Source of the DNA: an uncultured Collinsella sp.
GTDB lineage: Bacteria > Actinomycetota > Coriobacteriia > Coriobacteriales > Coriobacteriaceae
Assembly: GCA_902491345.1 (NCBI GenBank)
Contig: CABUHI010000002.1
Span: 62,001-126,000, forward strand
Reading direction: 5' to 3'
DNA: 64,000 nucleotides
In this document: positions 40,484-50,054 of the stretch, piece by piece
Position numbering within the stretch: position 1 is the first letter of the stretch
Layout: each line of letters begins with the position of its first letter
The notes under the pieces: generated by a model
Told to the model about the DNA's origin: nothing
Database searches by the model: none
Seen by the model: the letters and a program-made list of their open reading frames with translations, nothing else
Position numbers and translations under genes: made by a program

Positions 40484-43400
40484 ATGAGGTGGACTACTGC
40501 TCGAGCGCTTTGCCGACGGCTGACGGTTGCCACGGTGACCCTCGCGATGGTGACGGGTTCGTTTCCCGCGGGCGCGTTTGCTGAGGCCCTCAACACCGAC
40601 GGCACTTTTGTGCAGACGGATAACGGCCAAGCAGCCGACGCCGCTCCCGCCGATTCGGCTGACGCCCAAACGTCAGACTCTGCTTCCGCCGACCCCGCGC
40701 CCGATGCCGGCGTTGCCGACCCCACAGTGCCCGCCGCCGATGACGTCCTTACGCCCCCGGCCTCCGAGATTGCATCGGCGGCGGGCCTGACGGGCGCCGG
40801 ACAGACCGAGAGCACACCTGCGGGTACGCTTGCCACCGATCTTGTCGAGGGCAAGGAGCTCGCCGAGCAGCAAAAGCAAGAGGAGGCTTCCGGCACCGAG
40901 GCGACCTGGAACGAGGAACTTGAACTCTGGGCAACCTCGAAGGGCGCCACGGGCGTAAAAGGCGAATACGATGATGGCTACGTGGCCGGCGAGCAGACCC
41001 CCGTGCAGTACTACTTCTCGATTGATAGCCTCACCAACGAAATTTCTATCGAGTATGGCGACGCGGGCATTACCACGTTGGAGGTGCCCTCGACCATCGA
41101 CGGCAAGCATGTCGTAAGCCTTAGGGGCATGGGAAACGCCGCTCTCACATCGGTCACCTTCGCCCCCGACTCGCACGTCCGCACCGTTGGCGGCCTGGGA
41201 GGCAGCAGCATCAAGGAAATCGCACTGCCCGATTCGGTTGAGGAGTTGGGCTGGAATGCGTTTACCGGAAGCAAGACACTTCAGACAGTGACCTGGCCCA
41301 ACAACGCGGCCTTTACCACGATTCCCGAGCAGGCCTTTGAGGGCTGCGAACAGCTTGACGACAATGTGGTGGCAACGCTGCCACCTTCGGTTAAGACTAT
41401 CGACTATCGTGCCTTCGCCAATTGCGGCGTGCCGCAGTTCTATGTCTCGGACACAACGGTACTCACCTTTACGCAGATCGATGTGCCGGGCACGGTGGAG
41501 CGGATTGAGCGCTATGCCTTTGACGGGTGCTCGCATGTGTCGTCGGTGACGATCGGCGACGGCGTTAAATCTATCGGGGCGCTCGCATTCGCCTCTCTTG
41601 ATCCTGCGATTGCCGGCAAAGAGATTGTGCTACCCAAAAGCGTGGAAATGATAGAGTGGGGAGCTTTTGAGAACACGAGATACGGAAACGAGACGAACCA
41701 TAATGCCGTTGCCCTGCGCGTGATGAACCCCGATCTTCAGTTTGGTGAGGCGGGCTATCCGGGCGACTATAATGAGCGCGTGACAATCGATGGCGTAACG
41801 TATGCGATTCCCTTCAGTGAAGGCCAGACCATCTATGCCTATGCGACCGATTCGGCTGGCAACCCCTCGATGGTCAAAAAGCTTGCCGATGCCGTGGCCG
41901 ATCGCAAGGACTCCGTCGATTCCTCGAAGCCTGCCTACACGTTTGAGTGGATGGGCGAGGCGGCCCAGGTGACGGGCAAACTTCCCCAGGGCGCGGCGGC
42001 CGTGCTCGTGCAGGCGGGGCAGTCCACGCCGCTGGCGGTTGGCGATGACGGCAGCTTTACAGCGGACGCTCTCTCCAAGACAGCAGCCACCCTGCGCATT
42101 TCGTTCAGCGGTTACTATGACATGGTGCTGGCGCGCCCGGGCGACCAGATGACGGGCACATGGAATATCGGAGAGATTAAGGCGGAGGACTTTACCAAGA
42201 TTCCGACTTCGCGCGCGATTGAACTCAATGTGGCCTATCTCGAACCGGTCGCAGGCCAGGATAAGACCGAACGCATTGAGCTCGATAGTCTCGATAACAT
42301 CGATCTGACGGTGAAGAGCGGCGGCAAGACGCTCAAACCTGCCAAGGGCGACAAGGAAAACGACTACCGTATCCAGGGTACAGCGCTCGTGGTGTCGCAG
42401 GCCATTGCCGACGCGGACCAGGATCTGGAGATAACGCTCGAGCCTAAAGACAGCCTCAAGCTGGGTGGGGCGACGGCGACGGTGAAGCCCTCGGCCGGCA
42501 AGGTCGATATCGACTTGAAGCCTTGGGGTACGGCGACGGTCACGACCAAGGGCGACTACCAGGGCGCCAACCGCGTGCTGGTGTTCCGTACGTCCGACGG
42601 CAAGCTAGTTGCCGACGGTGTCACCTATTTGATGGGTTACGAAGACGATGGCACCACGCCTATCATGAAGGCCGAGACGCCGCGCCTTAAGGCCGGTTCG
42701 TACACCATCGTCGCCTTTAACAAGACGAGCTACGACATCCAAGCGACGAGCTATTCCACGTTTAGCCGTCTAGGGCTGACCGTGGGTAAGCATATCGCGC
42801 AAAAGCAGGTGAAGATTGAGGACGGCAAACAGCTCGACGTGACGCTCGACGTCCCCACGTTTGACGTGGAGACGTATCGTGCCGAGCGTGGGCTGACGGC
42901 GGGCTCGGTTATCGCTGATTCGTCCGCGGTCGTTGGCGTGGAGACCGAGCTGCGCATTCATTACGAGCTCAAAGACAGCCAGGCTGCCAAGATTGAGATT
43001 CCGCTGGCCAAGGATGCCGTCGAGGATGTGTCCGCAGGCGCTCGCGAAGCCGGCACCAGCTCCGATGCCATGTGGGCTGCCACAACTTGGGAGGGCGACA
43101 ACCTCGTTCTCGATATGAAGAAGAGTGCGGGCGCCGATGTGTTTGTGCGCTTTAAGCCTAAGGCCGCGGGCATCTATGCCGTCTCGCCGCTTATTACGCT
43201 GGGCGAGGTGACATTGCCGCTGGGAAGCACCACACTCGAGGTTAGCGGATCGCGCATCGAGGTCGACAACACCGACGTTCACAGCCTGCTGGGCAATGTG
43301 GCCTACGTTTATGCAGCGCCGGGCAAGAGCGTACAGTTCGCCGTGGGGACGGGCTCGTCGGCTGCAAAGTACACCGGCAAGACCAATAAACTCGGCCGTG

Positions 43401-46400
43401 CCAAGATTGAATACGACCTGCCGCAGGATACGCTTGCCGCCGAGCGTGTGACGCTCGAAGCGCGCGTGGGCTCGACCGATGTTGCCGCCGCTGCTGCCGA
43501 GGTAACGGCTCGCAATTATGTGCGCTATGTTCCGAGCGCTTCGGTCTGGAACTTTGATGTGACGTATCGTGGCGGTACGCAAAACTTGGTCAAGGACGGC
43601 AAGGACACCGGCAAGAGCCTGTGGACCTTCCATCATCTGCCACAAAAGAAGAACGCCTACTGGACGTTCGATATTACGCTCGAGGTGGGCAACGAAGAGG
43701 CCGCCGACACGCTCGACCTGTACGTGGACTGCGTGGATGGCAAGACGGTGACGATTCCTCTGACTCAAAAGTCGCGCGAGGGCACCCGCGTGCGCTATGC
43801 GGCGGAGTATGTGGACGAGGGCTACCTTAAGCTGCTTAATGAGTTTAACAAGGCGAATGACTCGACCTATGTGAACTGCGGCAACTTTGAGCAAATCTTT
43901 ATGCCGCAGACCTGCCGCATCTCCAATGCCCAGCTTATGACCATGCTGAGTTTTGACGCCAAAGCTTCGGCCAAAAAGCATTCCGCCGCGGCCGAGGAGC
44001 GCCAGCAGGAGTTCTCGAATGCCGTGCAGCAGTGGCACGAGTATATGATGGATAACTCGTTTAATGATGTCGACGAGGCCTTTAACGACGCGATTGACCA
44101 GATGGTCGCCGATGCGTTTGCCGAAGAGGACAAGGACGGTAAAGAGGACGAAGCCCAAGGTGGAGCTGCGCGTAAGGCTCGTCGCGCCCCTGCCGCCAGC
44201 GACGGCGAGGGTGATGGTGCTGGCAACGACGAGGCCGCGCAGTTTGCGGCTGAGCTCAAGGCCGCGGTCGGCGGGTCGTCGGCGCTGCTGACCCAGCAGG
44301 GCGACAGCTATGGCGTCAATGTGGACAAGATGATCTTTGAGGATGCTTACGGCACCAGCGAGGATTGGTATCAGGAACTCGCGGCGGCCCAGGGCGCGAA
44401 CGCTGCGGATGCGGCCGCCATCAAGGAGCTCGTCGACCATGCATCGCGAGCGGAGTTTATTGCCCAGCGGGCCGAGGATCTGGTGGGCCAGTCGATGGGT
44501 ATCGGCCAGCTCAACCAATACGGAAGCTGGAATGACGCAACCGCTGCGGCGCTCAACAAGTGTGCGGGCATTAAGGCCAGCGAGTACAACGGCCAGTCGA
44601 CGAGCGGGTTTAACGATTTGGGCCAGGCGCTCGGCAGCTCACTGAGCTACAAGGCGGCTGACGATGATACCGTCAAGGGCTTTAAGGTCGCCGCGCCCGA
44701 TGGCGAGCAGACGGCCTATATCGAGTCGGAATTTATCGAGAACTCCAATAACAACAAGAACCAGGCGCTTCTGTTTAACTCGATCGCCATGCAGTGCGAC
44801 ATTCTGGACGACCTGTACGACAACTGGAATGTGGTCCATAGCCTCAACAACTCCAAGGTGCGCGGATGGCTCATGGCCTGGAAGCGCAACGGCGACGTGA
44901 GCGCCCATATGAAGCTCATCCGCACGATCCGTTCGCTCAAGAGCTATAAGATCGAGTGCGAGATGTTCGGACAGGTCTTTAAGACCGATGCGTGGAAGGC
45001 GGCCGGCCAGGCGTTTCCCGCGGCGACCCAGGGCATCGGCATCTTTACCGGCATTTACGGCGTGAACGATGCCAGCAAGAACTGGGAGAACGTGAATGTC
45101 CGTATGCAGAAGGTGAAGGGCGAGCGCGAGGGCTATGAGCTTCAGCATACACGCTTGCTTGCCAAGCCCGAGAAGACCGAGGACGACTGGAAGTGCATTT
45201 ACGCGCTGCGCGATGCCATGGAGAAGGCGCGTGCGTTTGAGGATCTGCTGTATCGCCAGCTCTGCCACGACAGCACCGATGTGGCGGTGGGCTCCATTAT
45301 GACAATCGCCGGCGTGCTGACGGCCGGTTCGGCGGGTACCGTGGTGGGCGCTGCCTATGACGCGGCTTCGACCAGCGTAGGCTCGGAGCGCGCGATTAAG
45401 CTGACCAATGCCGAATGCGCCTACGATGTTGCCTGCGAGCAGGTGGAGCGCGCGTGCCAGAATCGTATTACGGTCAACTGGGGCGAGCTGACCGATGCCG
45501 AGGTCTACAAGGCCAACAAGGACGGCTTGATCTCGGACGAGAAGATGCAGTCGATCTTCGAGGCGCGTTATCGCAATGTGGCTGCCAAGGCTGCACCCGA
45601 TCCTGCGGGCGTGGTGTACGAGGGCCTGCTGTCCAATGCGGTTGAAGGCGCGACGGTTGAGCTGTGGAGCGCCGACGATGCGGCCGGTACCAATGCAGTG
45701 CGTTGGGATGCCGAGGAGTATGAGCAGGACAATCCGCTTGCAACGGGCGCGGACGGTGCGTACAACTGGAATACGCCGACCGGCTGGTATCAGGTGCGCG
45801 TGACCAAGGACGGGTATGGGGAGGCGCGTTCGGCTTGGCTGCGCGTGCCGCCGATTCAGACTGAGGTGAACATTGGCTTGGTGTCGACGGCGGCGCCCGA
45901 GGTGGCTTCGGCCCATGCCTATACCGATTGCGTCGAGGTTGAGTTTACGCAGTATATGGACGCGAGCGACGATACCCCGGTCGCATTGTGCGCGCAGGGC
46001 TTGGGCGACGTGACGTATACGTGGCTCGACAAACAGGACGATCCCAATGGCAAGCCGCTGTCGCGCGTGCTGCGTATTCGCTATGCCGATGCGCGTGAGG
46101 CGGGCTCGACGGTGGCGTTTGAGCTCGACGGTGCTCGCAACTACGCCGGCACGGACATGGTGCGCTGGGCAAGTGGTGAGCTTGTCGTGGGCGTTCGTGC
46201 CGACAAGCTCAAGCTCAACGTGGAGCAGGCCGTGACCATGCTTGATGGCAGTGACTTTGAGCTGGTGGCGCACGTGACCGATAAGGCGGGCAAGCCGTTT
46301 GCGGGCGCCAAGGTTAGTGTTGGGCTGGAGTCCTCGGCTATCTGCTCTGTCGATGCCACCCAGGCCGTGACGGGCGAGGACGGCGCGGCGACGTTTGTGC

Positions 46401-47086
46401 TGCATGGTGCTCTGCCCGGTTTGACGACGTTGACGGCGGCGGTGGACGGCACGGCGCTGTCCAAGCAGGTCGACGTTCGCGTGTCTGCCGAGGCAGTGCG
46501 ACCGGCGCGACCGGTGGCGACGATTGGTGCGACGACGTTTGGTGCATGGTCGCCCAAGGAGAACTACATTACGGTGCCCAAGGGCACGAAGTTGGAGCTT
46601 TCTGCCGAGGATGGCACGACGATTTGGTACACCACCAACGACACCTGCCCCTGCCGTGACGAAGGCCGCGTAAAGTACACCGAGCCTATTGCGCTCGATA
46701 GCAACATGTATGTGCGCATTGCGGCACAGCGCCCTGGCATGTCGTACAGCGAGTATTCCGAGCGTCTGAACATTACGATCACGGTGACCGATGAGCCGAC
46801 GCCTGAGCCGACGCCCGAGCCGGACCCGACGCCTGACGGCGGCGAGCAGGGCGGCGGTACGGATGGCTCTGGTGGCGCCGGGGTCCCTGCGGGCAGTTCG
46901 ACTTCGACGACGACCACGGTGACGACGGACAAGTCCAAGGGTAAGGGCGAGAACGGCAAGAAGTCCGGCGGCACGGAGCTTGCCAGCACGGGTGACTCCG
47001 CCGCGATGACGGTCGCTGCTCTGAGTATCGCCGGCGCAACCGTTGCCGCGGCCGGCATCGCCGCGACCAAGCGTCGCAAGCGTTAG
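40484..47086 (+). CDS. giant sortase-anchored surface protein (LAxTG type), 2200 residues
   Basis: Domain order: signal peptide (to about residue 33, GAFA); Ala/Asp/Pro-rich stretch; BspA-type leucine-rich repeats (about 175-445, with IPEQAFEGC and IERYAFDGCSHVSSV); a long beta-rich region; a helical region with an acidic/basic linker (about 1105-1680); a carboxypeptidase-regulatory-like domain (about 1705-1800); a Big_1-like Ig domain (about 1910-2000); a chitobiase C-terminal-like domain (about 2015-2100); PTPEPTPEP spacer; LASTG near 2166, helix and RRKR. Likely host or mucus contact. ATG at 40484 follows AAAGGAA. Confidence 0.85.
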   Translation: MRWTTARALCRRLTVATVTLAMVTGSFPAGAFAEALNTDGTFVQTDNGQAADAAPADSADAQTSDSASADPAPDAGVADPTVPAADDVLTPPASEIASAAGLTGAGQTESTPAGTLATDLVEGKELAEQQKQEEASGTEATWNEELELWATSKGATGVKGEYDDGYVAGEQTPVQYYFSIDSLTNEISIEYGDAGITTLEVPSTIDGKHVVSLRGMGNAALTSVTFAPDSHVRTVGGLGGSSIKEIALPDSVEELGWNAFTGSKTLQTVTWPNNAAFTTIPEQAFEGCEQLDDNVVATLPPSVKTIDYRAFANCGVPQFYVSDTTVLTFTQIDVPGTVERIERYAFDGCSHVSSVTIGDGVKSIGALAFASLDPAIAGKEIVLPKSVEMIEWGAFENTRYGNETNHNAVALRVMNPDLQFGEAGYPGDYNERVTIDGVTYAIPFSEGQTIYAYATDSAGNPSMVKKLADAVADRKDSVDSSKPAYTFEWMGEAAQVTGKLPQGAAAVLVQAGQSTPLAVGDDGSFTADALSKTAATLRISFSGYYDMVLARPGDQMTGTWNIGEIKAEDFTKIPTSRAIELNVAYLEPVAGQDKTERIELDSLDNIDLTVKSGGKTLKPAKGDKENDYRIQGTALVVSQAIADADQDLEITLEPKDSLKLGGATATVKPSAGKVDIDLKPWGTATVTTKGDYQGANRVLVFRTSDGKLVADGVTYLMGYEDDGTTPIMKAETPRLKAGSYTIVAFNKTSYDIQATSYSTFSRLGLTVGKHIAQKQVKIEDGKQLDVTLDVPTFDVETYRAERGLTAGSVIADSSAVVGVETELRIHYELKDSQAAKIEIPLAKDAVEDVSAGAREAGTSSDAMWAATTWEGDNLVLDMKKSAGADVFVRFKPKAAGIYAVSPLITLGEVTLPLGSTTLEVSGSRIEVDNTDVHSLLGNVAYVYAAPGKSVQFAVGTGSSAAKYTGKTNKLGRAKIEYDLPQDTLAAERVTLEARVGSTDVAAAAAEVTARNYVRYVPSASVWNFDVTYRGGTQNLVKDGKDTGKSLWTFHHLPQKKNAYWTFDITLEVGNEEAADTLDLYVDCVDGKTVTIPLTQKSREGTRVRYAAEYVDEGYLKLLNEFNKANDSTYVNCGNFEQIFMPQTCRISNAQLMTMLSFDAKASAKKHSAAAEERQQEFSNAVQQWHEYMMDNSFNDVDEAFNDAIDQMVADAFAEEDKDGKEDEAQGGAARKARRAPAASDGEGDGAGNDEAAQFAAELKAAVGGSSALLTQQGDSYGVNVDKMIFEDAYGTSEDWYQELAAAQGANAADAAAIKELVDHASRAEFIAQRAEDLVGQSMGIGQLNQYGSWNDATAAALNKCAGIKASEYNGQSTSGFNDLGQALGSSLSYKAADDDTVKGFKVAAPDGEQTAYIESEFIENSNNNKNQALLFNSIAMQCDILDDLYDNWNVVHSLNNSKVRGWLMAWKRNGDVSAHMKLIRTIRSLKSYKIECEMFGQVFKTDAWKAAGQAFPAATQGIGIFTGIYGVNDASKNWENVNVRMQKVKGEREGYELQHTRLLAKPEKTEDDWKCIYALRDAMEKARAFEDLLYRQLCHDSTDVAVGSIMTIAGVLTAGSAGTVVGAAYDAASTSVGSERAIKLTNAECAYDVACEQVERACQNRITVNWGELTDAEVYKANKDGLISDEKMQSIFEARYRNVAAKAAPDPAGVVYEGLLSNAVEGATVELWSADDAAGTNAVRWDAEEYEQDNPLATGADGAYNWNTPTGWYQVRVTKDGYGEARSAWLRVPPIQTEVNIGLVSTAAPEVASAHAYTDCVEVEFTQYMDASDDTPVALCAQGLGDVTYTWLDKQDDPNGKPLSRVLRIRYADAREAGSTVAFELDGARNYAGTDMVRWASGELVVGVRADKLKLNVEQAVTMLDGSDFELVAHVTDKAGKPFAGAKVSVGLESSAICSVDATQAVTGEDGAATFVLHGALPGLTTLTAAVDGTALSKQVDVRVSAEAVRPARPVATIGATTFGAWSPKENYITVPKGTKLELSAEDGTTIWYTTNDTCPCRDEGRVKYTEPIALDSNMYVRIAAQRPGMSYSEYSERLNITITVTDEPTPEPTPEPDPTPDGGEQGGGTDGSGGAGVPAGSSTSTTTTVTTDKSKGKGENGKKSGGTELASTGDSAAMTVAALSIAGATVAAAGIAATKRRKR

Positions 47087-47122
47087 GTTTTGGCGACAGC
47101 GCCCATCCTCGGCTTTAGCAAA

Positions 47123-47179
47123 ATCTCAATCTGTAACACCAAGCCAGATATTTGGGCTCCAGGTGTTACAGATTGAGAT
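47123..47179. repeat. TGTAACA hairpin, unit 3
   Basis: ATCTCAATCTGTAACA and TGTTACAGATTGAGAT, perfect 16-base arms, loop beginning CCAAGCCAG as in unit 1. It lies 36 bases after the giant surface protein gene, the same distance as unit 1 from its gene. Confidence 0.85.
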
Positions 47180-47202
47180 GAACTGTTCGGCTGCCAACCT
47201 AA

Positions 47203-47261
47203 TGTCTCGATCTGTAACACCAGGCGGGATATTTGGTCTCTAACTGTTACAGATTGAGACA
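47203..47261. repeat. TGTAACA hairpin, unit 4
   Basis: TGTCTCGATCTGTAACA and TGTTACAGATTGAGACA, 17-base arms with one wobble, loop beginning CCAGGCGGG as in unit 2. Confidence 0.85.
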
Positions 47262-47282
47262 AAACGGAGGCGGTTGGAGTGA

Positions 47283-47341
47283 TGTCTCGATCTGTAACAA
47301 CTACGATGCTCAACAGGGTCTAACTGTTACAGATTGAGACA
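47283..47341. repeat. TGTAACA hairpin, unit 5
   Basis: TGTCTCGATCTGTAACA and TGTTACAGATTGAGACA, 17-base arms with one wobble, with a different 25-nt loop (ACTACGATGCTCAACAGG). Confidence 0.85.
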
Positions 47342-47362
47342 AAACGACCGACCAAGTCCCAA

Positions 47363-47397
47363 ACCACCACAAAGGTGCCTGTCCCCTTTGTGGTGGT
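47363..47397. repeat. ACCACCACAAAGG palindrome after the hairpin array
   Basis: ACCACCACAAAGG and CCTTTGTGGTGGT, perfect 13-base arms around TGCCTGTCC, in the orientation opposite to the copies at 36492 and 38106. Confidence 0.8.
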
Positions 47398-47415
47398 GGA
47401 ACGGTCGGCATAGAA

Positions 47416-47451
47416 AAAGTCCCCGCCGGGCGTGTGCTCGACGGGGACTTT
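47416..47451 (-). terminator. terminator of the nfnA-nfnB operon
   Basis: On the reverse strand, AAAGTCCCCG and CGGGGACTTT pair around a 16-nt loop, followed by TTCTA; the T run is TTTTT. It lies 29 bases after the nfnB stop. Confidence 0.8.
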
Positions 47452-47479
47452 GCCGTTTGATGGCTAGCGCTGCAGGTGA

Positions 47480-48889
47480 TTACTCGCCCAGCAGGCTCTT
47501 GGTGATGGAAGCGGCGGCCTTCTTGCCGGCGCCCATCGCCAGAATGACCGTTGCGGCACCGGTGACGATGTCGCCGCCGGCCCAGATACGGGGATCGGTG
47601 GTCTGGCCGGTCTCCTCGTCGGCGACGATGTAGCCCCACTTGTTGAGCTCCATCTTGCCGCCGATCTTGGCAGCGAAGGGGTTGGCGTTGGTGCCGATAG
47701 CCGAGATCGCGACGTCGCAGGGGATCTCCTCGATGGCGCCCTCGATGGGCACCGGGCGACGGCGGCCGGACTCGTCGGGCTCGCCGAGCTCCATCTTCTG
47801 GACCTTGACGGCGCACACGGAGCCGTCCTCGCCAGCGACAAACTCGAGCGGGGAGACGAGCGGTAGAACCTCGACGCCCTCGGCCTTGGCATGGTGCAGC
47901 TCGGCGCGACGGCAGGGCATCTCATCCTCGGTACGACGATAGGCGATGATGGCGTGCTCGGCGCCCAGGCGCTTGGCGGTACGGACGGCGTCCATAGCCA
48001 CGTTGCCGCCACCAAAGACGACGACGTTCTTGCCGTGCTTGGTGGGGGTGTCGTACTCGGGGAACTTGTTGGCCTTCATCAGGTTCACGCGGGTGAGGTA
48101 CTCGTTCGCGAAGAAGACGTTGGGCAGGTTCTCGCCGGGGACGTTGAGGAACTTGGGCAGGCCGGCGCCAGTCGCCACGTAGATGGCGTCGAAGCCCTGC
48201 TCGAACAGCTCCTCGGCCGCGGCCATGTTGCCCACGACGGAGTTGTACTCAAACTTGACGCCCATGTCCTCCAGGCCGTCAATCTCGCGCTTGACGACTG
48301 CCTTGGGCAGACGGAACTCGGGGATGCCGTAGACCAGCACGCCGCCGCCGGTGAAGAATGCCTCGAAGACGGTGACGTCAAAGCCGTTACGGGCGAGCTC
48401 GCCGGCGCAGGTGATGCCGGACGGGCCGGAGCCGACGACGGCGACCTTCTTGCCGTTCTTGGGGGCCATCTTGGGCGTGGAGGCGAGCTCGGGGCGATCA
48501 CCCAGGAAGCGCTCGAGCTGGCCGATGGCCACGGGCTCGGACTTCTTACCACGGATGCACTTGCCCTCGCACTGGTTCTCCTGCGGGCAGACGCGGCCGC
48601 AGATAGCGGGAAGCATGGAGTCCTCGCGGATGGTATCGAGGGCGCCGCCGAAGTCCTTCTCGCGGATCTGCTCGATAAAGCGGGGGATGTTGATGTTGAC
48701 GGGGCAGCCCTCAACACAGAACGGCTTCTTGCAGTTGAGGCAGCGCTCGGCCTCGGCCAGCGCCATCTCCTCGGTGAAGCCCTTGTCGACGGGGCGGAAG
48801 TCGCAGGCGCGCTCGGCAGCCGGCTCCTCGTTATCGGGGGTGCGGGGCGACTTCATATCGGCAACGAAACGACCGTTAACTAGTGGCAT
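47480..48889 (-). CDS. nfnB: NfnB-type subunit of NADH-dependent ferredoxin:NADP oxidoreductase (GltD-like)
   Basis: The 469-residue protein has an N-terminal double [4Fe-4S] region (CLNCKKPFCVEGCPV and CGRVCPQENQCEGKC) and two Rossmann folds: FAD-binding VAVVGSGPSGITCAGEL and NADPH-binding VVVFGGGNVAMDAVRTAKR. This matches homotetrameric glutamate synthase small-subunit proteins. The adjacent NfnA makes NfnAB more likely, an electron-bifurcating enzyme linking NADH, ferredoxin and NADPH in anaerobes. It overlaps nfnA by 10 bases. A role as glutamate synthase or sulfide dehydrogenase subunit cannot be excluded. Confidence 0.88.
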   Translation of the reverse strand: MPLVNGRFVADMKSPRTPDNEEPAAERACDFRPVDKGFTEEMALAEAERCLNCKKPFCVEGCPVNINIPRFIEQIREKDFGGALDTIREDSMLPAICGRVCPQENQCEGKCIRGKKSEPVAIGQLERFLGDRPELASTPKMAPKNGKKVAVVGSGPSGITCAGELARNGFDVTVFEAFFTGGGVLVYGIPEFRLPKAVVKREIDGLEDMGVKFEYNSVVGNMAAAEELFEQGFDAIYVATGAGLPKFLNVPGENLPNVFFANEYLTRVNLMKANKFPEYDTPTKHGKNVVVFGGGNVAMDAVRTAKRLGAEHAIIAYRRTEDEMPCRRAELHHAKAEGVEVLPLVSPLEFVAGEDGSVCAVKVQKMELGEPDESGRRRPVPIEGAIEEIPCDVAISAIGTNANPFAAKIGGKMELNKWGYIVADEETGQTTDPRIWAGGDIVTGAATVILAMGAGKKAAASITKSLLGE

Positions 48890-49719
48890 GCGCAGCTCTT
48901 TTCCTCATAGGCCTTGAGGGACGCGCCCTCTTCGGAACGGTAAGCGGCCTGGCGGGCACGAAGGTCATCCCAGTCGACCAGGGTGGCATCGAAGTCGGGG
49001 CCGTCGACGCACGCGAACTTGGTCACGCCGCCCACCTCGACGCGGCAGCAGCCGCACATACCGGTGCCGTCAACCATGATGGGGTTGAGCGACGCGGTGA
49101 TGGGGGTGTCGTACTTCTGGGCGGTGAGGGTCGAGAACTTCATCATCGGAACGGGGCCGACGCAGAAGACCTGGCTCACGGCCTTGTCCTGCAGCAGACG
49201 CTCCAGCGGAGCGGTGACAACGCCCTGCTCGCCGTAGGAACCGTCGTCAGTGGTGATGTGGATGTGGTCCTCGTCGAGGAGCTCGCGGAACTGATCCTCC
49301 ATGAGCAGGAGGTCCTTGGTGCGGGCGCCCATGATGGCGTGCACCTCGTGACCGGTCTCGACCAGGTGCTTGGCGACCGGGAAGGCAATTGCCAGGCCGA
49401 CGCCGCCGCCAATGACGGCACAGGGGCCCTCGGCCATCTCGGTGGGAACGCCCAGCGGGCCCACGACGTCGCGCAGCGACTCGCCGGCCTCGTAGGTGGA
49501 AAGCATCTCGGTGGTCTTGCCGATCACCATGAAGATGAACTCGACCCAGCCCTCGTCACCGTTCCAGCCGGCCAGAGTAAACGGGACACGCTCGCCCGTC
49601 TCGTTGGCGCGAACCATGAGGAACTGTCCAGCGTGCGCATGCTTGGCGATTGCAGGCGCCTCGATGCGGAACTTGAACACCTTCTCCGAGAACTGCGTCT
49701 TCTCCAGGATCTTATACAT
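48880..49719 (-). CDS. nfnA: NfnA-type subunit (FAD and [2Fe-2S] ferredoxin reductase)
   Basis: The 279-residue protein has a ferredoxin-reductase FAD domain (GQFLMVRANETGERVPFTLA), an NAD-binding domain (PCAVIGGGVGLAIAFPVAKHL) and a C-terminal Cys cluster GMCGCCRVEV with a later FAC for a [2Fe-2S] centre. This is the PyrK/NfnA/SudB layout. Together with the next gene it forms NfnAB. AGAGGGG lies 6 bases before the ATG. A TATAAT on the reverse strand at 49825-49830 is the likely -10 element, with a weak -35. Confidence 0.88.
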   Translation of the reverse strand: MYKILEKTQFSEKVFKFRIEAPAIAKHAHAGQFLMVRANETGERVPFTLAGWNGDEGWVEFIFMVIGKTTEMLSTYEAGESLRDVVGPLGVPTEMAEGPCAVIGGGVGLAIAFPVAKHLVETGHEVHAIMGARTKDLLLMEDQFRELLDEDHIHITTDDGSYGEQGVVTAPLERLLQDKAVSQVFCVGPVPMMKFSTLTAQKYDTPITASLNPIMVDGTGMCGCCRVEVGGVTKFACVDGPDFDATLVDWDDLRARQAAYRSEEGASLKAYEEKSCACH

Positions 49720-49891
49720 AGAACCCCTCTCTTGTTAGGGCCGCCGAACCGTGCCTCCACGGAAATGGACGGTAGCCCGAATAAAACCGTACGCGCACAG
49801 GCGTTGTGCAGACATACGGTGCAAATTATACCCTCATGGACATGTCGCTTACGTGTGTCTTTGGCAGGTGGGAGCAGGGTTTATCCACTTT

Positions 49892-49928
49892 GGCCTACCA
49901 AATAGGGGCAGGTTTATTTTGGTCAGCC
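49892..49928. repeat. diverged GGGACAG-type palindrome
   Basis: GGCCTACCAAA and TTTTGGTCAGCC pair imperfectly around TAGGGGCAGGTTTATT. The loop matches the elements at 22049 and 50055 except for one base. Confidence 0.55.
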
Positions 49929-49944
49929 TTATCGGGTAAAACGG

Positions 49945-49988
49945 CAAAGGGGGCCGGCCTCGGGTTGTGATGAGGCCGGCCCCCTTTG
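49945..49988 (-). terminator. perfect 17-bp palindrome, terminator after pth
   Basis: CAAAGGGGGCCGGCCTC pairs perfectly with GAGGCCGGCCCCCTTTG around a 10-nt loop. It lies about 105 bases downstream of pth on the reverse strand; the T run is short (GCCGTTTTACC). Confidence 0.65.
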
Positions 49989-50054
49989 GGGTGCTATGTG
50001 TATATGGCGGCGCAGGGTTTATTGCGATGCCGCAACTAGGGCGTTTCCGCAGAT

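Noticed and set aside
42770..46405. Two reverse ORFs of more than 580 codons inside the giant surface protein gene
   Set aside because: No ribosome sites or family patterns; the forward frame has a signal peptide, recognised domains and a sorting signal.
47123..47341. Three regularly spaced repeats read as a small CRISPR array
   Set aside because: Each unit is itself a hairpin with both arms repeated, loops are partly conserved, spacing is about 80 bp, and there are no cas genes.
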